Positions 29,907 to 39,694 of a stretch of 64,000 nucleotides of DNA are shown here, piece by piece. The notes under the pieces are model-generated. The model saw only the letters and a list, made by a program, of their open reading frames with translations. It made no database searches and was not told the DNA's origin. Every line of letters begins with the position of its first letter. The first letter of the stretch is position 1. A program made the translations under genes and the position numbers. Source of the DNA: Vibrio salinus (GTDB lineage Bacteria > Pseudomonadota > Gammaproteobacteria > Enterobacterales > Vibrionaceae); NCBI RefSeq assembly GCF_021272385.1, contig NZ_JAJSDZ010000009.1, forward strand, positions 124,001 through 188,000, given 5' to 3'.

Positions 29907-31796
29907 ATGAGTGCAAGAAATCAACTATTATTGTCTACTGGTGCACTTATCGTATTAATTGTGGCCGTTTTATCTGTTTTAGGGTACAACCAGATTCATA
30001 AATCTTCGACATATGCTTTTCGGCATAATCTCGCTGATGAATCTTCTCTTGTTGCTAAAGCCGTTGAAGGAAAAGTGAACAGTTATTTCACGGCGTTAGA
30101 GAGTTTGTCTTCTGCTTTGGATGCAGAGCAGGGGAAAATTGTGATTAATGAGAAAGTCATAAACTATCTTGTCAGCCATAAAAAACGAATGAATGTGTTG
30201 AATTTTTTCATCGGTTTTTCCGATGGTACAACTTATGATGCAGCTAACCATGGCGTCATTCCGGGATTTAATGCTAAGCAAAAACAGCGTGAGTGGTACA
30301 TGGAAGGAATGGCCGGTAATGATCGGATCGTCACCAAGCCATTTCTGGCGACCACCGGGGATCTGACAATGGTGATGGGAGTGCCATTTAAAGAAAATGG
30401 TAAGGTCATTGCGGTTATCTGTTTAAGTTTAAAAATGAGTGATATCACTGACTATATCAATGGATTATCAGAAAAACGGAACGTTTTTGTTGCCCGTAAA
30501 GATGGTTTCCTGATGGCTGCCAGCTCTTCTGATTTGGTTGGTAAGAACCTGTTTGAACTTCATCCTTCTTACCGCCAGTATGCCACAGAGAAGAAAAGTG
30601 AGCATACCTATGATGTGCCCGGGAAAGGGGAGTTTGATGTTCTTTCAACTAAAATACCATCGCTTGATTGGACTGTATGGGCCTGGGCTTCCTGGGATGA
30701 TATTAATGCAACGTCTGTCGCCACAGTGAAAAACAATATGATATCCGGTTTGATTTTTATCATTCTGGGGATTGCCGTGGTGTATTACTTGATCACAACA
30801 TTGATGTACAAACCCATTGGGGGAGAACCGGTTGAAATTGAAAAACTGGTTAACCGGATTGCCAGTGGTGATTTATCGGATATTCCAGCATTGGATGAAA
30901 AAAGCATTGGTGTTTACCGTTCCACGTTAGTGATGGGCACTCAGTTTAAAGAAATTATTTCAAACATTAATGTCTTAACCGAACAATTGCTGCATGTTTC
31001 TAGCCAGTTAGGCGATTCGTCTTTTAAAGTTGACGGATCGTCGAAAGAGCAGATGATGCAGCTGGAGCAGGTCGCAACGGCGATGAATGAAATGGCAGCA
31101 ACTGTTGCCGAAGTCGCTAAAAATGCGGTTGAAGCATCCAATTCGTCTGATGATGCCAATGATTCCTCACAGCAGGGATTGGACGTTGTGAGTCAGATGA
31201 ATCAGGAAATTTCTCACCTGGTTAGCGATATTGGTAATGTTGAAGAAGAAATATCCAGTGTGAAAGCGGAAACTGAAAATGTCGGTAGTATCCTGGATGT
31301 GATTCATGGCATTGCGGATCAGACGAATCTGTTGGCTTTAAATGCGGCGATTGAAGCGGCAAGGGCTGGTGAACATGGGCGTGGATTTGCAGTAGTCGCG
31401 GATGAAGTCCGGACCCTGGCAACTAAAACGCAGAACAGCACGAACGAAATTCAGTCTATGATTGAAGCGCTTCAGGAAAAAGCATCGCATTCTGTGACGT
31501 TGATGAATAAGAGTACTTCCAGTGCTGAAAAAACGTTAGAGAAGTCTGCTGAGGCCAGTTATGCGCTGGAACAGATTGAACAGAAAATTAGTATCATCAA
31601 AGATATGAATAATCAGATAGCAACCGCTGCTGAGGAACAATCCAGTGTTGCTGCTGACATTAATGAAAATGTGGTCAGTGTGAATGATCTGGCTGCCAAC
31701 ACCGTAAGTGATGTTCAGGAGAATGTTCATACTGCTGAAGAGCTCAATGAAATGGCGAATAGCCTGAGAGATGTGGTGAAAAAATTTCGCGTATAA
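29907..31796 (+). CDS. Methyl-accepting chemotaxis protein with double-Cache sensor
   Basis: 629-residue chemoreceptor. Membrane helix 1 lies at about residues 6-26, a periplasmic double-Cache-like domain at about 32-270 (with QREWYMEGM, resembling the RxWY ligand-pocket motif), helix 2 at about 278-298, a HAMP-like segment, and a cytoplasmic coiled coil with the CheA/CheW-binding tip [18 protein letters not shown]. No CheR-docking pentapeptide ends the protein (it ends VKKFRV). The ligand is unknown; the Asp usually present in amino-acid Cache pockets is not evident. ATG 29907 has a perfect AGAGGAA site; a TTG at 29892 also opens the frame. Confidence 0.92.
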   Translation: MSARNQLLLSTGALIVLIVAVLSVLGYNQIHKSSTYAFRHNLADESSLVAKAVEGKVNSYFTALESLSSALDAEQGKIVINEKVINYLVSHKKRMNVLNFFIGFSDGTTYDAANHGVIPGFNAKQKQREWYMEGMAGNDRIVTKPFLATTGDLTMVMGVPFKENGKVIAVICLSLKMSDITDYINGLSEKRNVFVARKDGFLMAASSSDLVGKNLFELHPSYRQYATEKKSEHTYDVPGKGEFDVLSTKIPSLDWTVWAWASWDDINATSVATVKNNMISGLIFIILGIAVVYYLITTLMYKPIGGEPVEIEKLVNRIASGDLSDIPALDEKSIGVYRSTLVMGTQFKEIISNINVLTEQLLHVSSQLGDSSFKVDGSSKEQMMQLEQVATAMNEMAATVAEVAKNAVEASNSSDDANDSSQQGLDVVSQMNQEISHLVSDIGNVEEEISSVKAETENVGSILDVIHGIADQTNLLALNAAIEAARAGEHGRGFAVVADEVRTLATKTQNSTNEIQSMIEALQEKASHSVTLMNKSTSSAEKTLEKSAEASYALEQIEQKISIIKDMNNQIATAAEEQSSVAADINENVVSVNDLAANTVSDVQENVHTAEELNEMANSLRDVVKKFRV

Positions 31797-31819
31797 CTTC
31801 AGTTCTTAAGGGCTATTAT

Positions 31820-31857
31820 AAAGGGAGAGCGGTTAACGGCGTTCTCCCTTTATTTTA
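31820..31857 (+). terminator. Terminator after the chemoreceptor gene
   Basis: AAAGGGAGA pairs with TCTCCCTTT, extended by a few inner pairs, and is followed by ATTTTAT. It begins 24 bases after the stop codon. Confidence 0.75.
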
Positions 31858-31978
31858 TGGCTGGTAACGAATGGCTATATGAAGCCGGAGCTGTGATTTC
31901 TTTTGCCTTTTCTGTTGATGTTGCTAACCGGAGTAAGGCAGAATATTGTTTTTGTTTTTTAGTGGCTTTGCTGTTCTT

Positions 31979-32557
31979 ATGTTGTTAATTATTGATAATT
32001 ATGATTCTTTTACCTACAACCTTTATCAGTACTTTTGTGAACTGAATGTCAGGGTGACGGTAATTCGAAATGATGACATTGATATCACCGGCATTGAACA
32101 GCTAAAGCCTTCTCACCTTGTTATTTCCCCCGGTCCATGTACACCCAATGAAGCGGGTATTTCGCTTGAGGCGATTAAATATTTTTCCGGTAAGATGCCT
32201 ATTTTGGGGGTCTGTCTCGGGCATCAGTCCATCGCTCAGTCGTTTGGTGCCAGTGTGGTTCGGGCCAGACAAGTCATGCATGGGAAAACATCTCCGGTTG
32301 TTCATACGAATGAAGGCTTGTTCAAAGGGTTAAAAAATCCATTAACCGTGACCCGTTACCATTCTCTGGTCGTGGCTCCCGATACTTTGCCTGATTGCTT
32401 TAATATTACCGCCTGGACTGAAAAGGAGGATGGAACCCTGGACGAAATCATGGGATTTCAGCATAAACGGCTACCCTTGGATGCGGTTCAGTTTCATCCG
32501 GAATCAATAAAAACAGAACAGGGACATGAATTACTGGCTAATTTTTTGTCCAGATGA
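31979..32557 (+). CDS. pabA: Aminodeoxychorismate synthase / anthranilate synthase glutamine amidotransferase subunit
   Basis: Class I glutamine amidotransferase of 192 residues that releases ammonia from glutamine for PabB (folate precursor) or TrpE. The nucleophile elbow GVCLGHQ and the His/Glu pair HPESI are intact, so the triad is complete. ATG 31979 ([11 protein letters not shown]) fits the family; the frame is open 11 codons further up. TrpG is highly similar; I prefer pabA because it sits before argD and crp, where enterics and Vibrio keep pabA. Confidence 0.88.
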   Translation: MLLIIDNYDSFTYNLYQYFCELNVRVTVIRNDDIDITGIEQLKPSHLVISPGPCTPNEAGISLEAIKYFSGKMPILGVCLGHQSIAQSFGASVVRARQVMHGKTSPVVHTNEGLFKGLKNPLTVTRYHSLVVAPDTLPDCFNITAWTEKEDGTLDEIMGFQHKRLPLDAVQFHPESIKTEQGHELLANFLSR

Positions 32558-32868
32558 CTTTTTATTCTTTTTGCTTGTTTCGCTTTATAGTGCAGTTTTA
32601 TTTTAAAATTATAGATTATTTTAAAATTTTTCTGAAAAAATACTTAATAAAATAGCATTTTTAATGCATAAATAATCATGTAGAGTATGATGGTCTATGT
32701 TTTTCCTTCCGGAAACCGATGATTAGGAAAAGCAAATATGACTAAGCGTAAAATATTCGTTTAATTTCATGCCTGTACATATTGATATTTATATTCGATG
32801 ATAAATGTAATGGCAATGAAGAAAGAATATAAAACGAATATGAATAATTCAACGGGAAGGAGAGAGTA
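32558..32868. other. Intergenic region between pabA and argD
   Basis: A 311-base, very AT-rich stretch. It holds two ARG-box-like sequences around 32642-32680 and, nearer the gene, a perfect TGAAT-A-ATTCA palindrome (32841-32851) whose halves are too close for a standard ARG box. GGAAGGAGAGAG before the ATG is a strong ribosome site. No gene is apparent. Confidence 0.55.
32642..32680. promoter_or_regulatory. Candidate ArgR operator upstream of argD
   Basis: Box 32663-32680 (core TGCATAAATAATCA) matches the ARG box at 8 of 10 key bases. A weaker box at 32642-32659 (core TTAATAAAATAGCA, 6 of 10) lies exactly 21 bases upstream. The same pair geometry is seen between argE and argC in this window. 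Confidence 0.55.
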
Positions 32869-34083
32869 ATGTCGACGGATCAATCAGTAGAACGTAGCTT
32901 ATTTGATGACGTAATGGTTCCTTGCTATAGCCCGATGGAAATGATCCCGGTTAAAGGGCAGGGGTCCAGGCTATGGGATCAGGGTGGAAATGAATATATC
33001 GATTTTGCCGGGGGCATTGCCGTAAGCTGTCTTGGACACTGTCATCCTGTTATGGTGGATGCTTTGACAAAACAGGCGAATAAGATCTGGCACCTGAGTA
33101 ATGTGATGACAAATGAGCCTGCACTGCGTTTAGCCAAAAAGTTAACCGAGTTGAGTTTTGCCGAGAAAGTGTTTTTTGCGAACTCCGGAGCTGAAGCCAA
33201 CGAAGCGGCTTTAAAACTGGCTCGTCGCTGGGCGGCTGACAATTATGGCAACGAGAAAACAGAAGTGATTGCTTTTTATCAGGGATTCCATGGCAGGACT
33301 TTCTTTACGGTGAGTGTCGGTGGTCAGGCTAGTTACTCTGATGGCTTTGGGCCAAAACCCGGCGATATTACCCATTTGCCTTATAATGATGTTGAAGCGC
33401 TGAAAGCACATATTTCAGATAAAACCTGTGCAGTTATGATGGAACCCTTGCAGGGGGAAGGCGGAATTATTACACCAACCGATGAATTCGCTAAAACGGT
33501 CCGGGAGCTTTGTGATAAACATAATGCGTTATTAATTTTTGATGAAGTTCAGACGGGTAATGGCCGTACCGGGGACTTTTATGCCTATCAGGGACTGGGG
33601 ATTACTCCTGATATTCTGAGCACGGCTAAATCTTTGGGTGGTGGTATTCCCATTGGCGCTATGCTGACAACTACTAAGCTTGCACAACACTTTAAAGTTG
33701 GTGTACACGGATCGACTTATGGCGGTAATCCGTTAGCCTGTGCCGTTGCAGAGGCAGTGATTGGTGAAATCAGTAAACCATCCGTACTTGATGGAATTAA
33801 GGAAAGAGAATCGATTTTCCGGGAATGCTTGACTAGACTTAATGAAAAGTACCATGTTTTCAGTGAGATTCGCGGTAAGGGTTTGTTGCTTGGTGCTGTG
33901 ATGAGTGAAAAATATGAGGGTAAGGCCCGCGACATTCTTGTTGCAGCAGGTAAACAAGGTCTGCTTGTTTTAGTTGCCGGTGCTAATGTCGTTCGTTTTA
34001 CTCCATCTCTTGTCATCAGTAAGGAAGACATTCAGGAAGGATTTGCCCGGCTTGAGAAAGCGATCGCTGAATTTGTCGCATAA
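32869..34083 (+). CDS. argD: Acetylornithine / succinylornithine aminotransferase
   Basis: PLP-dependent class III aminotransferase, 404 residues, that converts N-acetylglutamate semialdehyde to N-acetylornithine in arginine synthesis. The PLP-binding Lys is in STAKSLGGG, preceded by [13 protein letters not shown]. The family also works in succinyldiaminopimelate synthesis and, as AstC, on succinylornithine in arginine breakdown. Here it is followed by astA and astD with a hairpin between, so this single gene probably serves both biosynthesis and the AST pathway. No second copy is visible in the window. Confidence 0.93.
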   Translation: MSTDQSVERSLFDDVMVPCYSPMEMIPVKGQGSRLWDQGGNEYIDFAGGIAVSCLGHCHPVMVDALTKQANKIWHLSNVMTNEPALRLAKKLTELSFAEKVFFANSGAEANEAALKLARRWAADNYGNEKTEVIAFYQGFHGRTFFTVSVGGQASYSDGFGPKPGDITHLPYNDVEALKAHISDKTCAVMMEPLQGEGGIITPTDEFAKTVRELCDKHNALLIFDEVQTGNGRTGDFYAYQGLGITPDILSTAKSLGGGIPIGAMLTTTKLAQHFKVGVHGSTYGGNPLACAVAEAVIGEISKPSVLDGIKERESIFRECLTRLNEKYHVFSEIRGKGLLLGAVMSEKYEGKARDILVAAGKQGLLVLVAGANVVRFTPSLVISKEDIQEGFARLEKAIAEFVA

Positions 34084-34096
34084 ATTTATCCGATAA

Positions 34097-34125
34097 AACC
34101 GGAGGGAAAATCTCTCCGGCTTTTT
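34097..34125 (+). terminator. Hairpin between argD and astA
   Basis: CCGGAG (34099-34104) pairs with CTCCGG (34114-34119), followed by CTTTTTC. The stem is short; it could end some argD transcripts and lower astA-astD expression. Confidence 0.6.
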
Positions 34126-34143
34126 CTAAGGGAGGATCCGTCT

Positions 34144-35175
34144 ATGTTGGTTGTTCGTCCCATTACCATGTCTGATTTTGCTGCCCTTCACCGTTGTGCA
34201 ATAGATTCCGGCCATGGATTTACCTCTCTTCCCGTCAATGAAGAATTGCTTACCCGTCGTATTCAACATTCGGAATGCAGTTTTGCAAAGCAGAATGTGA
34301 CTGCTCCGGATGATGAAGGGTATCTGATGGTTGCTGTTGACTCAAAAACGGATCAGATTGTGGGTACGACGGCTATTGAGGCGGCCGTGGGATGGGATAA
34401 GCCTTTTTATTCTTATCATATAAGTACTCATGTCCACACTTCTCAACGCCTGGGCGTTAACAAAGTGGTTAAGCTTCTTACCTTAGATAATAACTATACC
34501 GGTTGTAGCGAACTTTGTACTCTGTTTCTTCAACCGGATTACCGTGAAGGTCTGAATGGCCGTTTTCTGTCAAAATGCCGTTTGCTCATGCTTGCACAGC
34601 ACCCTGAACGGTTTGCTGAAACGGTGATTGCTGAAATGAGGGGCGTGTCGGATGAGAATGGGAATTCACCATTCTGGAAGTGGTTACAGAAGCATTTTTT
34701 CGATATTGATTTTACGCTGGCCGATTATTTAAGCGGGATTGGCAATAAAGGATTTATTGCTGATCTTATGCCTAAAATGCCGATTTATGTAAACCTTCTG
34801 AGTGAAGAGGCTCAGGCTGTCATTGGTGAAGTTCATGAGTTTACCAAGCCTGCGTTGGTATTACTGGAGAAAGAAGGCTTTACCTGCCGTAATTACGTTG
34901 ACATTTTTGATGCAGGTCCCACCGTTGAATGTGATTTGAAGAATATTGAATCCGTTCGTCATTCTTATTTGCTTAAGGTCTATATTTCAGATAGTCATCA
35001 GAAAAAGAAATCTCCGTTATTTGTTGCCAATACGTCTTTTGAATTCTTTCGGGCGGTACTGGTAGACAGTGATTATGATCTGGATGCGGGCTATATAGTG
35101 GTAACACAGGAGGCAGCGGATGCTCTTTTGGTTCAGGATGGTGATTTGGTTCGGGTGCTGGTTCAGGCTGGCTAG
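34144..35175 (+). CDS. astA: Arginine N-succinyltransferase
   Basis: First enzyme of the arginine succinyltransferase (AST) pathway, which degrades arginine to glutamate, ammonia and succinate. The 343-residue GNAT-like protein begins MLVVRPITMSDFAALHRCA and contains the conserved GCSELCTLFLQPDYR block. An AGGGAGGA ribosome site precedes the ATG. The stop codon is nine bases before astD. astB and astE are not adjacent and must lie elsewhere if the pathway is complete. Confidence 0.95.
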   Translation: MLVVRPITMSDFAALHRCAIDSGHGFTSLPVNEELLTRRIQHSECSFAKQNVTAPDDEGYLMVAVDSKTDQIVGTTAIEAAVGWDKPFYSYHISTHVHTSQRLGVNKVVKLLTLDNNYTGCSELCTLFLQPDYREGLNGRFLSKCRLLMLAQHPERFAETVIAEMRGVSDENGNSPFWKWLQKHFFDIDFTLADYLSGIGNKGFIADLMPKMPIYVNLLSEEAQAVIGEVHEFTKPALVLLEKEGFTCRNYVDIFDAGPTVECDLKNIESVRHSYLLKVYISDSHQKKKSPLFVANTSFEFFRAVLVDSDYDLDAGYIVVTQEAADALLVQDGDLVRVLVQAG

Positions 35176-35184
35176 GGAGACAAC

Positions 35185-36654
35185 ATGTCGTTATACATTT
35201 CGGGTAAATGGCTGGACGGAGACGGTGAGTCGTTCACCTCGTTAGCACCTTATTCCCGGCAGTTGGTATGGAAAGGTGGGTGTGCAACGACAGAACAGGT
35301 AGAAGAAGCCGTGAGTGCGGCACGTAACGCTTTTGTTATTTGGAAAAAAGTTCCATATGAAAAGCGCGCCGCCATTATTTCCCGGTTCGCTGAGATAGTG
35401 AAAGAACATAGTGATGAACTTGCCGGTGTTATAGCAGAAGAAACCGGAAAGCCACTTTGGGAAGCAAAAACGGAAGCCGCTTCTGTTGCCGGGAAAATCG
35501 CGTTATCTGTAGATGCTTATCATCAGAGAACCGGACAAAAAAATCATGAGAATAATGGTGTTCAGGTAACATTGAGTCACCGTCCAATTGGTGTGATGGC
35601 AGTGTTCGGAGCTTATAATTTTCCCTGCCATTTACCAAACGGCCATATTGTTCCAGCTCTGCTGGCCGGGAATACTATCGTTTTTAAACCATCGGAACTC
35701 ACACCTTACAGCGGTGAGCTAATGATAAAACTCTGGCATTTGGCTGGTGTTCCGGAGGGCGTGATCAATCTCGTTCAGGGAGGAAAGAACACTGGTATGG
35801 CCTTGTCTCAGGCCAGAGATATTGATGGTCTTTTGTTTACCGGCAGTGCGGATACCGGTCATTTAATTCATCAACAGTTCGGGGGATGTCCGGAAAAAAT
35901 GCTGGCATTGGAAATGGGAGGAAATAACCCTTTAATAGTGTCTGAACATAGTGGCAAAGCGATGGAGGCCATTACTTATCAAATTATTCAGTCAGCGTTT
36001 GTCAGTGGTGGGCAACGTTGTACCTGCGCAAGACGTCTGTTTGTTCCTGACAGCGAATATGGCGATGAGTTGATAGAACGGCTTTGTGATGCTATTCAGC
36101 GCATTGTCATTGATGAACCGTTTGCCAGTCCACAACCATTTATGGGGGCGCTGATATCAGAAAATGCGGCGGATCAGCTGGAGCAGGCTCAGAAACATTT
36201 GTTATCCATTGGTGGTAAAGCTCTGGTGTTAGGAAAAAGAGGAGATTTCGCTTTCTTTTCTCCGGCATTAATTGATGTTACGGATATTGCGATGTTACCG
36301 GATGAGGAATATTTCGGCCCTTTGTTACAGGTAATTCGATACGATAAGCTTTTGCATGCCATTGAAATGGCTAATAACACCCGTTTTGGCCTTGCCGCCG
36401 GGCTGATTTCTGAATCGGATCAGGAATGGGAACTGTTTCTGGATTATATCCGGGCAGGTATTGTAAACCGGAACCGGCCATTGACCGGGGCAAGTGGCAG
36501 TGCACCATTTGGCGGGCCGGGTGCTTCCGGAAATTTCAGACCAGGTGCTTTTTATGCTGCCGATTATTGTGCTTATCCAATGGCTTCCATGGCCAGTCGG
36601 TCAGTGATACTTCCGGAGATCCTGTCCCCCGGCCTTGGTTTTTTCCAATCTTAA
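35185..36654 (+). CDS. astD: Succinylglutamate-semialdehyde dehydrogenase
   Basis: NAD-dependent aldehyde dehydrogenase, 489 residues, fourth step of the AST arginine-degradation pathway. The Rossmann and catalytic motifs are visible: LFTGSADTG, the Glu motif [11 protein letters not shown], and the catalytic Cys in [11 protein letters not shown]. It is tightly linked to astA upstream and to the DUF1338 gene 22 bases downstream. Confidence 0.95.
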   Translation: MSLYISGKWLDGDGESFTSLAPYSRQLVWKGGCATTEQVEEAVSAARNAFVIWKKVPYEKRAAIISRFAEIVKEHSDELAGVIAEETGKPLWEAKTEAASVAGKIALSVDAYHQRTGQKNHENNGVQVTLSHRPIGVMAVFGAYNFPCHLPNGHIVPALLAGNTIVFKPSELTPYSGELMIKLWHLAGVPEGVINLVQGGKNTGMALSQARDIDGLLFTGSADTGHLIHQQFGGCPEKMLALEMGGNNPLIVSEHSGKAMEAITYQIIQSAFVSGGQRCTCARRLFVPDSEYGDELIERLCDAIQRIVIDEPFASPQPFMGALISENAADQLEQAQKHLLSIGGKALVLGKRGDFAFFSPALIDVTDIAMLPDEEYFGPLLQVIRYDKLLHAIEMANNTRFGLAAGLISESDQEWELFLDYIRAGIVNRNRPLTGASGSAPFGGPGASGNFRPGAFYAADYCAYPMASMASRSVILPEILSPGLGFFQS

Positions 36655-36676
36655 GCGCTGCGTTAAGGAGCCGATT

Positions 36677-37468
36677 ATGACACCAGCAACCTTATTCAAT
36701 GCATTATGGTATGACTATGTAAATCGTTTATGTCCTTCAGCATTAAAAGTTCATGATTTGCTGGAAGAAAATACTCCGTTGATTAACGATCACATTGCAT
36801 TAAGAACGTTTAACTTATCTCCAGTAAGCCTTGATACGCTGGCTAAATCCTTTCTGGACATCGGATATTATGTCGGTGGTGACTATCAGTTTGAGAAAAA
36901 AAAATTGAGGGCTCAGCATTTTGAGCATCCTGATGAGATGTTACCTAAAGTTTTTATCAGTGAACTGTTGGTGGATCAATGTTCCTTTTCCGCTCAACGT
37001 ATTATTCATTCTTTTATGGCTCAGATAGATGAAGCGAAGCTATCCGATCCATTGTTTCTGGCCAAAGGAAGAATGTGGAATGTCAGTATTGAGCAGTACC
37101 AGAAGCTGGCGAAAGAAACCGAGTATGGAGCCTGGGTGGCCGCTCACGGGTACGGTGCCAATCATTTCACAGTGAGTGTTAACCAGCTTAATCGGTTTGA
37201 TGAAGTGAGTGAGGTGAATAACTTTCTGAAACGTGAAGGGTTTAAAATGAATGACGCCGGTGGTGAAGTCAAAGGGACACCGGGGGAGTTGTTGGAGCAA
37301 TCATCGACAATGGCTGATAAGGTCGGGGTATCATTTATTGAAGGCGAGCTTTATGTCCCAGGTGGTTTTTATGAGTTTGCGAAGCGTTATAAGACTGAAG
37401 GTGGTCAGTTGTATTCCGGTTTTATTGCGGCCTCTGCGGATAAAATTTTTGAAAGTACTTACCGTTAG
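36677..37468 (+). CDS. DUF1338 (VOC-like, non-heme-iron) family protein
   Basis: 263 residues from ATG 36677; an upstream in-frame start at 36635 would overlap astD and is unlikely. It belongs to DUF1338, the family of 2-oxoadipate dioxygenase/decarboxylase (HglS, YdcJ), but is much shorter than those roughly 460-residue enzymes. Candidate metal and substrate residues are present: DHIALRTF (His and Arg), GYGANHFTV (His) and SFIEGELYVPGGFYEF (Glu). It is the last gene after astA-astD, so a role in amino- or oxo-acid breakdown linked to arginine or lysine is plausible. The substrate is not known. Confidence 0.85.
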   Translation: MTPATLFNALWYDYVNRLCPSALKVHDLLEENTPLINDHIALRTFNLSPVSLDTLAKSFLDIGYYVGGDYQFEKKKLRAQHFEHPDEMLPKVFISELLVDQCSFSAQRIIHSFMAQIDEAKLSDPLFLAKGRMWNVSIEQYQKLAKETEYGAWVAAHGYGANHFTVSVNQLNRFDEVSEVNNFLKREGFKMNDAGGEVKGTPGELLEQSSTMADKVGVSFIEGELYVPGGFYEFAKRYKTEGGQLYSGFIAASADKIFESTYR

Positions 37469-37502
37469 TTTGTTTAGAACTAACGGAGAACTGTTGACGT
37501 GA

Positions 37503-37538
37503 AATAATAAAAAACGCCATCCACTAGGATGACGTTTG
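37503..37538 (-). terminator. Terminator of crp
   Basis: On the minus strand AAACGTCATCC pairs with GGATGGCGTTT (one G-T pair) around a four-base loop, then TTTATTATTT. An 8-base-pair hairpin on the other side (37463-37470 with 37478-37485) includes the DUF1338 stop codon but has no T-run. Confidence 0.75.
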
Positions 37539-37565
37539 GGTATTAAAAGCTACTTATTGTAGTGA

Positions 37566-38198
37566 TTAACGGGTTCCGTATACTACAATCGTTTTACCGT
37601 GAGCTGAGATTAAGTTCTGCTCTTCAAGCATCTTCAGAATACGGCCTACTGTTTCGCGGGAACAGCCAACGATCTGACCAATTTCCTGACGGGTAATCTT
37701 AATTTGCATTCCGTCCGGGTGGGTCATGGCATCGGGTTGTTTTGCAAGATTTAACAATGTTTGTGCAATACGGCCGGTCACATCTAAGAATGCCAGATCA
37801 CCAACTTTCTGGCTGGTAACCTGAAGGCGACTTGCCATCTGACCAGATAGTCTCATCAGAATATCCGGATTAACCTGAATCAGCTGACGGAATTTCTTGA
37901 ATGAAATTTCCGCTACTTCGCAAGGTGATTTTGCCCGAACCCATGCGGTACGTTCCTGGCCTTCTTCAAATAAGCCAAGTTCACCGATGAAATCGCCTTG
38001 ATTAAGGTAAGAAAGAATCATTTCTTTACCTTCTTCATCTTTGATTAAGACAGCAACAGACCCTTTGACAATGTAGTAAAGAGTTTCTGCTTTCTCACCG
38101 GCATGAATCAGCGTGCTTTTAGAAGGGTATTTATGAATATGACAGTGTGAAAGAAACCACTCTAATGTCGGGTCGGTTTGAGGTTTACCTAGAACCAT
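37566..38198 (-). CDS. crp: cAMP receptor protein CRP
   Basis: Global carbon-response regulator, 210 residues, nearly identical in pattern to E. coli CRP. The N-terminal cyclic-nucleotide domain has the cAMP phosphate-binding block [18 protein letters not shown], and the C-terminal winged helix has the recognition helix [10 protein letters not shown]. The frame opens at 38252, but ATG 38198 ([15 protein letters not shown]) gives the family start. A CRP-site-like palindrome about 190 bases upstream suggests autoregulation. Confidence 0.98.
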   Translation of the reverse strand: MVLGKPQTDPTLEWFLSHCHIHKYPSKSTLIHAGEKAETLYYIVKGSVAVLIKDEEGKEMILSYLNQGDFIGELGLFEEGQERTAWVRAKSPCEVAEISFKKFRQLIQVNPDILMRLSGQMASRLQVTSQKVGDLAFLDVTGRIAQTLLNLAKQPDAMTHPDGMQIKITRQEIGQIVGCSRETVGRILKMLEEQNLISAHGKTIVVYGTR

Positions 38199-38481
38199 AA
38201 TAATCTCTCTTCCTCTGCAGGGTACGCTTGCTGTTTTCCATATTGTAGCCAAGCTAAATGTTGAACACTTAGAATAAAAGCTATTAACTGAACCAGCAAG
38301 CTAAGTTCTGTATCGCTAATAGATAGTATCCTTTTTTTGTCTTAATTTCTTGATTTTAATCGTGTGACTTCGGTAATTTTGTAAGCAAAAATGTGCACAT
38401 CGTCACGCTATAACAACTAATTTAAAAGAATAGTGTTCTATATAACTATTTATCGTTTATTTCCGTTTGTCAAATAAGCAG
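38199..38481. other. Intergenic region between prkB and crp
   Basis: This 283-base stretch holds the crp promoter and a candidate CRP binding site (38392-38407). It is long for two genes on one strand, which argues that crp has its own promoter rather than reading from prkB. No gene is seen. Confidence 0.5.
38392..38407. promoter_or_regulatory. Candidate CRP binding site upstream of crp
   Basis: TGTGC-ACATCG-TCACG matches the CRP consensus TGTGA-6-TCACA at 8 of 10 key bases with exact spacing. It lies upstream of crp, where CRP autoregulates its own gene in E. coli. Confidence 0.6.
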
Positions 38482-39351
38482 TTATCCAATTTTTCCACAT
38501 TCAATCAGTTGCTGTAATAACGGCCTGACAATTAACTCCATTGCAAAGCTCATTTTTCCCCCGGGAACTACGATGGTATTGTGGCGAGACATAAAAGAGC
38601 CATCAATCATTGCCAGCAAATAAGGAAAATCAACATTTTTAATCCCGCGTAAGCGTATTACAACAAAACTTTCATCCAGACTGGGTATGCCTTTGGCATT
38701 CAGAGGATTGGAAGTATCAACGGTCGGAACCCTCTGAAAGTTAATGTGAGTTCGGGAAAATTGTGGCGTAATGTAATTCAGGTAATCATCCATGGAGCGA
38801 ACGATAGAGTCCATCACCGCCTCCCGGGAATGACCTCTATCCCGGGTATCCCGTACGTATTTCTGAATCCACTCAAGGTTCACAATCGGTACCATACCAA
38901 TAATGAAATCTACGTGCTGGGCAACATTAACTTCGCCATCAACGACTGCGCCATGTAATCCTTCATAAAACAATACCTGAGAATCATCGGGTAAATCCTG
39001 CCAGGGCGTGAATGTACCGGGCATCTGATTATAGGGGACCGCTTCATCAAATGTGTGCAGATACCGACGGATTTTTCCGGTGCCGGAACGGCCGTATTCT
39101 CTGAAAAATTCAGAAAGGGCAACAAAATCATTTGCCTGAGGGCCAAAGTAACTGATATGACGACCCTGTTCTCTGGCCTTACGGATTTCCACATCCATTT
39201 CCGGGCGGGTAAACCGGTGGAAACTGTCTCCTTCCACTAACGCCGGTTTGATTCGCATCATGTTGAACATTTTTCGGAATGCTTCGGAGGTTGTGGTGGT
39301 TCCTGCTCCGGATGACCCGGTTACAGCTATAATGGGATGTTTTGCTGACAT
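38482..39351 (-). CDS. prkB: Phosphoribulokinase-like protein PrkB
   Basis: 289-residue P-loop kinase of the phosphoribulokinase/uridine-kinase family. Walker A is GSSGAGTTTTSEAF at about residues 12-25, and the FYEGLHGAVVDG block resembles the catalytic region. In this non-autotroph the true substrate is not established; in the crp neighbourhood of enterics and Vibrio this gene is conserved. It follows yheU on the minus strand, and crp lies downstream. Confidence 0.9.
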   Translation of the reverse strand: MSAKHPIIAVTGSSGAGTTTTSEAFRKMFNMMRIKPALVEGDSFHRFTRPEMDVEIRKAREQGRHISYFGPQANDFVALSEFFREYGRSGTGKIRRYLHTFDEAVPYNQMPGTFTPWQDLPDDSQVLFYEGLHGAVVDGEVNVAQHVDFIIGMVPIVNLEWIQKYVRDTRDRGHSREAVMDSIVRSMDDYLNYITPQFSRTHINFQRVPTVDTSNPLNAKGIPSLDESFVVIRLRGIKNVDFPYLLAMIDGSFMSRHNTIVVPGGKMSFAMELIVRPLLQQLIECGKIG

Positions 39352-39448
39352 GACATTCCCTTGTCTTAACGGAATACAACTAACGAAAAGTTACTATATA
39401 ACAGGTACGGTACATAAGTCATTGTTCACTATCTCATTTGTATGACAT

Positions 39449-39655
39449 CTAGTTTTTTTGCTGAATATCAATCGATTCATGCAGCTCGGAATAAACGATG
39501 ACCGCCTTGCCTGATTTTAGTTGTTGTTTCACCTGCTCAACTTTTTCATCAACCGGTATTTCATGTTCACCATAATCCGTTCCTTCACGGAGAACGAATT
39601 CTTTTATTAAATTATCCAAAGTATCCGGATCGATCTGTTCCCATGGGATGTTCAT
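39449..39655 (-). CDS. yheU: UPF0270 family small protein YheU
   Basis: 68 residues, acidic, beginning [20 protein letters not shown], the conserved start of the UPF0270/YheU family. Function is unknown. It lies 39 bases after yheT on the minus strand, in the same yheS-yheT-yheU-prkB-crp order as E. coli. Confidence 0.9.
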   Translation of the reverse strand: MNIPWEQIDPDTLDNLIKEFVLREGTDYGEHEIPVDEKVEQVKQQLKSGKAVIVYSELHESIDIQQKN

Positions 39656-39694
39656 AATACGACTTCCTAAGTAACCGGCGGTTGTATGGTTGAT

